Positions 58,543 through 64,000 of a stretch of 64,000 nt of DNA are shown in pieces. Positions within the stretch are counted from its first letter, which is position 1, and each line of letters starts with the position of its first letter. Under the pieces are notes generated by a model. It did not search any database. It saw only the letters and a list, made by a program, of their open reading frames with translations, and had not been told where the DNA came from. Made by a program: the position numbers and the translations under genes. The DNA is from Mesocentrotus franciscanus (taxonomy: Eukaryota > Echinodermata > Echinoidea > Camarodonta > Strongylocentrotidae), in contig CP137674.1 in assembly GCA_037976565.1 (NCBI GenBank), positions 10,119,587-10,183,586 of the forward strand, read 5' to 3'.

Positions 58543-58730
58543 TATAAACACGATCACAAAGACTGTCGAAAAATCAACTTAAAAGCAATTTTGAAACCCT
58601 TTATTACTGCGTGTAGAATCTATGTCAGATTACGTAACATGTAATGCTCGCATATTTCAAAAGGTTCCACACAGAGCTATTGAAATCGCCTCAAGTTGAT
58701 TTCTGAAAGCTTTTTGCGATCGTGTTTATA
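58543..58730. mobile_element. Inverted-repeat element (copy 1)
   Basis: TATAAACACGATCACAAAGA, then tgtcgaaaaatcaactt is mirrored by caagttgatttctgaaagct, then tttttgcgatcgtgtttata. Arms of about 50 bp. A shorter relative at 60,847 shares cgaaaaatcaact and ggcaatttcaata. Confidence 0.82.
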
Positions 58731-59204
58731 TCAAAATATCTTCTGCACTACATGCATGCCCAAAGCACAAAATCGCGCCCTCACCCATACATGCATTAGT
58801 TGGATCTACCCGAGTCACATCAACAGGCTACGACCGGACCAGGATCCCGATGAAGCAGAACAAGCCTCGGACCCGGACCCGAGGAAGAAGTGGAACCAGA
58901 TCCAGATCCAGGACTGGATTCTGACTCGTAATAGAGGTCGACTGACTGGAAATCTCGAGACCGGCTACTACGCATTTTTTTTAAAATATTTATTTATGTA
59001 TTTATATATTCATTTATTTATTTATCTAATTATTTATGTATTTGCCTATTTGTTTGTTTATTCATTCTTGTATTCACATCTTTTGTCGGTTTTTTGACCT
59101 CGTGTTGGCCTTTACGGCTAAGAGCCCAAGCCCAGCTTGGCCCGTTTCGAGGCCGGTCAAATTCACAAAGGGCTTTCCACGTTTTTGCCGATTGCAATGG
59201 CTTC

Positions 59205-59252
59205 AGATGCCCCCCCCCCCTCCCACACACACACACACACACACACACACTT
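59205..59252. repeat. C-run and (CA)n microsatellite
   Basis: Ten or more C, then about 14 CA units. Confidence 0.95.
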
Positions 59253-60198
59253 CCCTCCCATCCCGTGTCATGACCCACTTATCTTTCAATCACTATACGG
59301 GATCCATTTTTCAGATAAACAGACCTGTTTTCAAATGGCCGTCATATATCAGATTGATGTGCAATCAACTTAGTCCTAACTTATACAAAAGCACGTCTCA
59401 TGCATTAAACATAGTATATTATTGTTTGTATTCATAGTATTTTAATTTTTATCCTGATATGTATACATTTCGAGATGATAATGCTACAATCTTGGGCTAA
59501 ATTTCTACGGTCAGGAGAAGCTTTAAGTGCCTACGTAATAGTGAGGCGCTTGCGGGTTGACCAATATGCAACTGCTTTCTACGAACACAAAAATAAAAAT
59601 TACTTGTTGCTTGTCTATATCTTTAATAACCTAAACCTAAAAAAATATAATCTTACTACGCTAATAATGTCACCTTAGGCCATGTGGAAAGGGTGTACGA
59701 TAATATGAGCCACGGGGCCAGTGACAACATCCATGAGGCTCATGTAGAGTTATATGGGACAAATGGTCGGCCCCAAATTAAAATTTTCTTTACATTTTAA
59801 ACGGATAGGTTTCATTCAGAATAAGACCAGGTAATGTGAATCTCCTAAGTCTTGCAACTGGTTGCTATTGCAAACATTGAACTGGTTGGGATCATGTGAA
59901 TTTCATTTTTTTAATAGGACGACTTTAATCAAACAGACAATACAAATTCAAACAAGATTTATGACGCACACCTTTTTCAAAGCTTTTAACTTGGAAAAGC
60001 GCGATATGCTGCCTAGGGCCTACGTTCTGTTCATTAAGTACAAGCAGACGGCGTATCTGTTTGGTAATCTTTTTTAATCAATAAATCATAGACCAATAAT
60101 TAATTAGCCAAATTGGGACAACATGCCCACTGATGGGATGTTCTTCATTACTCGTTTCGTTTTGTCATAAAATCCTACTGATTAATTAACCCATCCAA

Positions 60199-60439
60199 AG
60201 CCTCATTCAGACGTGTCGCGGTAAACCGACAAAAACTGCCGCGTTATAATATCTAAGACTAAGATAATATTTATATTGAAGACAATGTCATTTAAGTAGG
60301 GGATGAGCAGAGTACTTAGATGCTTCAAAGGCATACTCATTTATACCAGTATGTCATAAACTACAGAAACGAGAAGTGCGCAACGCCGATGTTATTTTAT
60401 TTCCCCGCGACGGTTTATGTTTTGTGTGTGACTGAGGCT
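60199..60439. mobile_element. Inverted-repeat element (AGCCTCANTCA ends)
   Basis: AGCCTCATTCAGACGTGTCG, then cggtaaaccg is mirrored by gacggtttatg, then tgtgtgtgactgaggct. A further half copy (agcctcgttcacatacgacg) starts at 60,455, and a relative lies in the ECPAS 3' UTR near 17,693 (aggctcgttcaaacacgaag). Confidence 0.7.
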
Positions 60440-60846
60440 TTACCGCCATATTAAGCCTCGTTCACATACGACGAGGTAAACCGCGGCGTTTAAAAATATT
60501 TTTTTAAAGTTTGAGGATAATACGCTTCACATTTTCTGTATCTTATAACACAGAGCTCAGTATATACGTGTAGTACCTTCGTTGCGCGCGGTTGTCTTTC
60601 ATTTACAAGTTATAACAGTAATCTACCGTGGCTTACCGCTTCATTTCTGAACGAAACTTTGTGCCTCCCCCCCCCCACTCAGTGGTATTTAGGGTACGCG
60701 TGTGCTCGTTCCCTCCCTTTGAAAGCATCCCCTATCTCCAGGTGAAAAGTCCAATACACCCCCTTTTTTTTACAATTCTCGGAGATTTTGGGAACGCCCA
60801 TGCGGTCACTCCGACCTCGGAGGGGGTAGCGGGCTTTACGGATACG

Positions 60847-60974
60847 TTTGCAACTAGTTTCGAAAAATCAACTCAAGGGCAATTTCAATACCCTGTTGTT
60901 TGTCCCATAGATATCATGTTCGGACACACAAGGCTATTGAAATTGCCTTTGTTGATTTTTCGAAAGCAGTTGCC
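60847..60974. mobile_element. Inverted-repeat element (copy 2)
   Basis: gtttgcaactagtttcgaaa, then aatcaactcaagggcaattt is mirrored by attgaaattgcctttgttga, then tttttcgaaagcagttgcca. It lies just past the stop of the peroxidase gene, so it would be in its 3' UTR. Confidence 0.82.
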
Positions 60975-61008
60975 ATAGTGTCTACGGTGCATTTGGTCTT
61001 AAGTGAGT

Positions 61009-61498
61009 TTAAGCGAAACGGCCTTGGCGTCGAAAGAACCGAGCTCGACGAGCCCATTCTCTGGCTCGGCTACGCCAGTCTCGGATATACCCTTCAGAAG
61101 AGTCAGAGTCAGAGTCAGAGTCGGATCTTAACAAATCTTCAAAACTGAAACTGGATTCGGATCTACTGGATCCCGGGTCTGATGAATCGGATTCATCGGA
61201 TTCGTCGGAGGAACCTGAAGATCGGTCAGACAAATCCGATTCATCGGATTCGTCGGAGGATCCTGAAGATCGGTCTGACAAATCGGATTCATCGGAGACT
61301 GAAGACCCGGCAGACACTGATTCTTGTGACCCACCTTCAGAACCGCCGTCCGATTCCCTCCAGGAGTTGAGGTTCAATTTGGGAATCTGAGATTCGTCGG
61401 AGCACGGAACACGGTGGTTCGAAAAGTTGGGCAACTCCAGTGTTCCAAACTCAGGGTAGGGATTCTCCATGCTGTGCTGTGCCCATGGTTTATCATTC
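61009..61498 (-). CDS. Peroxidase last exon with Ser/Asp-rich repeat tail
   Basis: The acceptor is aaaactttag. After the closing peroxidase motif come about 70 residues of SDESDLSDRSSGSS-type repeats, coded by a 48-bp unit (about 2.3 copies, 61,185-61,300), then (SD)n from gtcaga repeats at 61,098-61,121. A short strongly basic end follows (RDWRSRAREWARRARFFRRQ) with the stop at 61,009-61,011. The charge swing from acidic to basic is striking. The tail may be a calcium- or matrix-binding extension, or an expanded microsatellite. Confidence 0.83.
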
Positions 61499-62319
61499 CT
61501 AAAGTTTTGATAGAGAATAGAGATAGAGAACATGCTTGAATATTCATTAGGTAATGATTATCAAATGGTGTTCTTCTTATTTTGTATTCATCATCTTTTT
61601 CTTCTCCTCCTCCTCCTCCCTCCTTCTTTTCCCGAAGACTCCCGGCTACTAGAGGGAAACGTTGGAACACATAACAAATTATGTGTCATTTGATAGCAAA
61701 ACCTTGAAAGAAATGGCAAGGTTCATGAATACATAATGCATGAAAATAAAATTCCCTGATTCACTGTAGGAGGCATATGTTAATACACATACACGCGCCT
61801 GTTTGGACACAAGCGACTGACTGCTTCCTTTGGGTACCAATGATAATCTAGGCTTTTCCCTGATGTGAGTTATATATATCACCATTTCCCCGACTGTGCT
61901 CTGACAGGACAAAAGGAAACTCCAGGATAGCTGGAACCCTACAGGATTATCTGCATATTAAAGTACAGAGGGCAAAAAAAAAGAAGTTTTCAAAAGTAAA
62001 AATTTCCCGATAGGGTAGCCCACATGCAAAGCTAATTTAATTAACATGTTAACCTTGTTAGCCTTACTGATTATAAAACTATATTTTCATTGAAAAGCAG
62101 GAATATAATTATTTGTAAAGGCCACCCCCTCAAAAGTGGGTGACGGTGTATACCCCCCCCCCCCGGATTTACGCCCGTGGACAGAGACTTACCAAAACTT
62201 CTCAGTGTCACTTCTCGGGGTATGCAGGGCATATGGTTGGATCAAGAGATTATCGCCATCGTCCAGTGTGTCGCAGATAACACGTGACAATGACACATCT
62301 TTGATAGCATCCAACTGAC
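61009..62319 (-). CDS. Animal haem peroxidase, C-terminal two exons (5' incomplete)
   Basis: Exons 62,319-62,193 and 61,498-61,009; junction tg|g makes one Trp codon. The first reads QLDAIKDVSLSRVICDTLDD, then LLIQPYALHTP; the second reads NHRVPCSDESQIPKLNLNSW near its start. This is the C-terminal end of the peroxidase fold, matching SLSRVICDNT...IPRLNLSAW of lactoperoxidase/myeloperoxidase and peroxinectins. Such enzymes use peroxide in defence, or in crosslinking of the egg envelope in sea urchins (ovoperoxidase). The visible part lacks the catalytic histidines and haem-ligand exons, which must lie beyond 62,320; none is found in the rest of the window. A non-homologous tail follows the domain (see next entry). 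Family call strong; subfamily unknown. Confidence 0.87.
62193..62319 (-). CDS. Peroxidase penultimate exon
   Basis: The acceptor taatgacag is entered in phase 1 and the donor ttttg|gtaagt is left in phase 2. It encodes 42 residues around SRVICD, the conserved helix with its Cys near the end of the peroxidase fold. The frame is open throughout. Confidence 0.85.
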
Positions 62320-62394
62320 CTGTCATTAGAAAAATAAAAAATAAAGTGATATTAAACAACGGATATAATTAACGCATATTATTTTAATGAGTGG

Positions 62395-62545
62395 TTGGGT
62401 TAACATGTACGCGCTCGTAAACATGCGACTGGCTGGATTGCTCTCCAATGGAATGCAGATTGTGCACTGTGATCGTCATAGAATCCACTAACCCGGGTAA
62501 TAACTATATACTGTATAGCACTTTGGTCGGTTAACTAAAGCGCTT
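62395..62545 (+). mobile_element. SINE body, same family as 25,870-26,165
   Basis: tgtacgcgctcgtaaacatg, ggattgctctccaatgg, gattgtgcactgtgatcgtc, gaatccactaacccgggtaa match the body of the SINE at 26 kb in order. The tRNA-like head is missing. Confidence 0.6.
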
Positions 62546-62879
62546 ATGATAGTGCCTATTGCACACAAGGGGTCATTTGCCTGACGCAGGACTGCGTCAG
62601 CGACTACCGCGATGTTTTGAAGCGCCATGCAAGAGCGATATCGTACAAAAAGTGATTAAAAAAATGCACAGTGTAAGCACCTTCTTCAATTACTGGCACA
62701 TGAGTTAATCGCATGAACACACTTGATTATCGCAGCTAATAGCGCAATCAAAATGACGCAACGGGCGTAATGCCCTATGCCCACGAAGTGTCACTTCAAT
62801 TGCCTACTATAATAAAGATATGATGAGAATAGGTATAGGTGCGTTCTTACTTCAATGGAACGTTTTCATTGCTCAGTTT

Positions 62880-62991
62880 GAATTCAATTTTTTTTTGTAT
62901 CGCTATTATAGCCCTTTGAGACTTCGGTGGAAAGCGCTTCATAAGCACCGTTTTCATTATTATTTATTATTATTATTATTATTTATAATTA

Positions 62992-63023
<32 letters not shown>

Positions 63024-63025
63024 TA

Positions 63026-63058
<33 letters not shown>

Positions 63059-63060
63059 GT
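62880..63060 (+). mobile_element. L2/SINE-like 3' end with (ATT)n tail
   Basis: atagccctttgagacttcgg, tggaaagcgcttcataagca, then about 100 bases of ATT. The same block occurs inverted at 7,997-8,062 (cttataaagcgcttaccacc, gaagtctctaagcgc) in an ECPAS intron. Confidence 0.7.
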
Positions 63061-63261
63061 TTCCTTGCCTAACATATCATTATAATAACTCATGTAATTT
63101 TCAAAAGGATTATTTTATTACTTTGAATGTAACCGTAGCATTCAATCACCCGGATATATAGACACTTTCACGCAGCAATTCCGACGCCCAGCAATGTAAA
63201 TATAATTAGTATGATTGGCAACTGAATCGCTACATTGGAAACACACGATGTAAACCGTATC

Positions 63262-63442
63262 TGGACACCTACCCCCTGGACATTCATCCCCGGATAACCA
63301 CCCCCGGACAACTACCCCCTAGGATAGTTGTCCAGGGGGTAGTTGTCCTAGAGGATGGTTGTCATAGGGGGTAGTTGTCCTACGGGGTAGTTGACTGGGG
63401 GTGGATATCCGGGGGTGGATGCCCAGGGGGTAGGTGTCCTAG
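63262..63442. repeat. Palindromic array of GGACAACTACCCCC units (array 3)
   Basis: Left: ctggacacctaccccctgga, cggataaccacccccggaca, actaccccctaggat. Right: agttgtccagggggtagttg, cggggtagttgactgggg, ccagggggtaggtgtcctag. The ends ggacacctaccccc and gggggtaggtgtcc are exact inverse copies, and ggatagttgtcc sits at the turn. Confidence 0.9.
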
Positions 63443-63694
63443 AACCGATGTAGACGGTTGAAAATAATCTGAATATGTTTATATCTCACGATGGGCAGCG
63501 TTGTAGGATCTCAAAATGAAAACGGTCGGACATACCAATATTCATTGAGTAGGGTTGGAAAAATGAACCCAAACCCTTAATTCTCTTGGTGGTCGATTTT
63601 AAGTTTTAATTGAAATTAAGTAAGTCTAATTCTGCATTAGTGAATGTATTTACCTATAATGAACAGTTTCGGGCAAAGTTAATATATAATACCA

Positions 63695-63960
63695 TAATAA
63701 TAATAATCTTGTAAAGTCCACTCCAAATGTTATTAGGTTAAACCGAAAATGGAAATTCTTTTTGCCCAATTGATCGTGAGCCCGGCAGCCACTGAGAAGC
63801 GCCAGATCGACATTGCTCTATCCCATTATTGTTGAACGCCAAACAAGGTAGCAGTAACTCCCATCTTTTAACGTCTTTTGGTATGACGCGGCCAGGGTTC
63901 GAACCCACGACCTCCCGGTTGCGAGGTGGACGCTCTACTGACTGAGCCAACACACCGGTT
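63695..63960 (-). mobile_element. tRNA-derived SINE with (TTA)n tail
   Basis: The minus strand from about 63,958 contains an A box (TGGCTCAGTCAG) and a B box (GGTTCGAACCC at 63,896-63,906) within a tRNA-like head, then a body and a tail of attattattatt near 63,695-63,710. An open frame across it (LAQSVERPPRNREVVGSNPG) is the familiar translation of tRNA-like SINE heads, not a gene. Confidence 0.85.
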
Positions 63961-64000
63961 AATGATATCCAATGCGTTGCAAATACTTTTCTCATATTTA

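Noticed and set aside
63738..63995. Minus-strand frame with LAQSVERPPRNREVV
   Set aside because: A typical spurious translation of a tRNA-derived SINE head.

Overview
The window looks like AT-rich, repeat-dense nuclear DNA of a marine invertebrate deuterostome, most likely an echinoderm such as a sea urchin. The grounds are split genes with short exons, a sea-urchin-egg-lectin (SUEL) type exon, a C-type lectin joined to a PAN/apple domain, a haem peroxidase, and very many small inverted-repeat transposons, tRNA-derived SINEs and LINE fragments. The species is inferred, not proven. No rRNA gene, intact cellular tRNA gene or CRISPR array was seen.

Region 1 (1 to about 19,530, + strand) is the 3' half of one housekeeping gene, the proteasome adaptor/scaffold ECPAS (ECM29). 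Twenty-one exons can be read with consistent splice phases, from a partial exon at base 1 to a stop at 16,195. A long 3' UTR follows, with a likely poly(A) site near 19,486-19,515. The introns carry decayed copies of the gene's own exons 6, 10 and 13, plus many miniature transposons.

Region 2 (about 22,150-37,070, - strand) holds a secreted lectin gene: signal-peptide exon (36.8 kb), two exons that together make a C-type lectin domain (34.2 and 26.3 kb), a PAN/apple exon (22.8 kb) and a possible tiny last exon (22.27 kb). All splice phases agree if one base is missing from a C-run at 34,203-34,206, so this copy is either frameshifted or wrongly assembled.

Region 3 (about 37-64 kb) is mostly repeats. 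It includes a broken LINE reverse transcriptase (40.8-42.96 kb), a recent 158-bp tandem duplication, a 1.3-kb minisatellite and several palindromic arrays. Two more minus-strand gene ends lie in it: a terminal SUEL-lectin exon (50,954-51,225), and the last two visible exons of an animal haem peroxidase (62,193-62,319 and 61,009-61,498) with a Ser/Asp-rich repetitive tail.

ECPAS is constitutive proteasome machinery. The minus-strand genes (CTLD-PAN lectin, SUEL lectin, peroxidase) all belong to families used in secreted or extracellular defence or egg-coat roles; a shared function is only suggested by their adjacency and strand.
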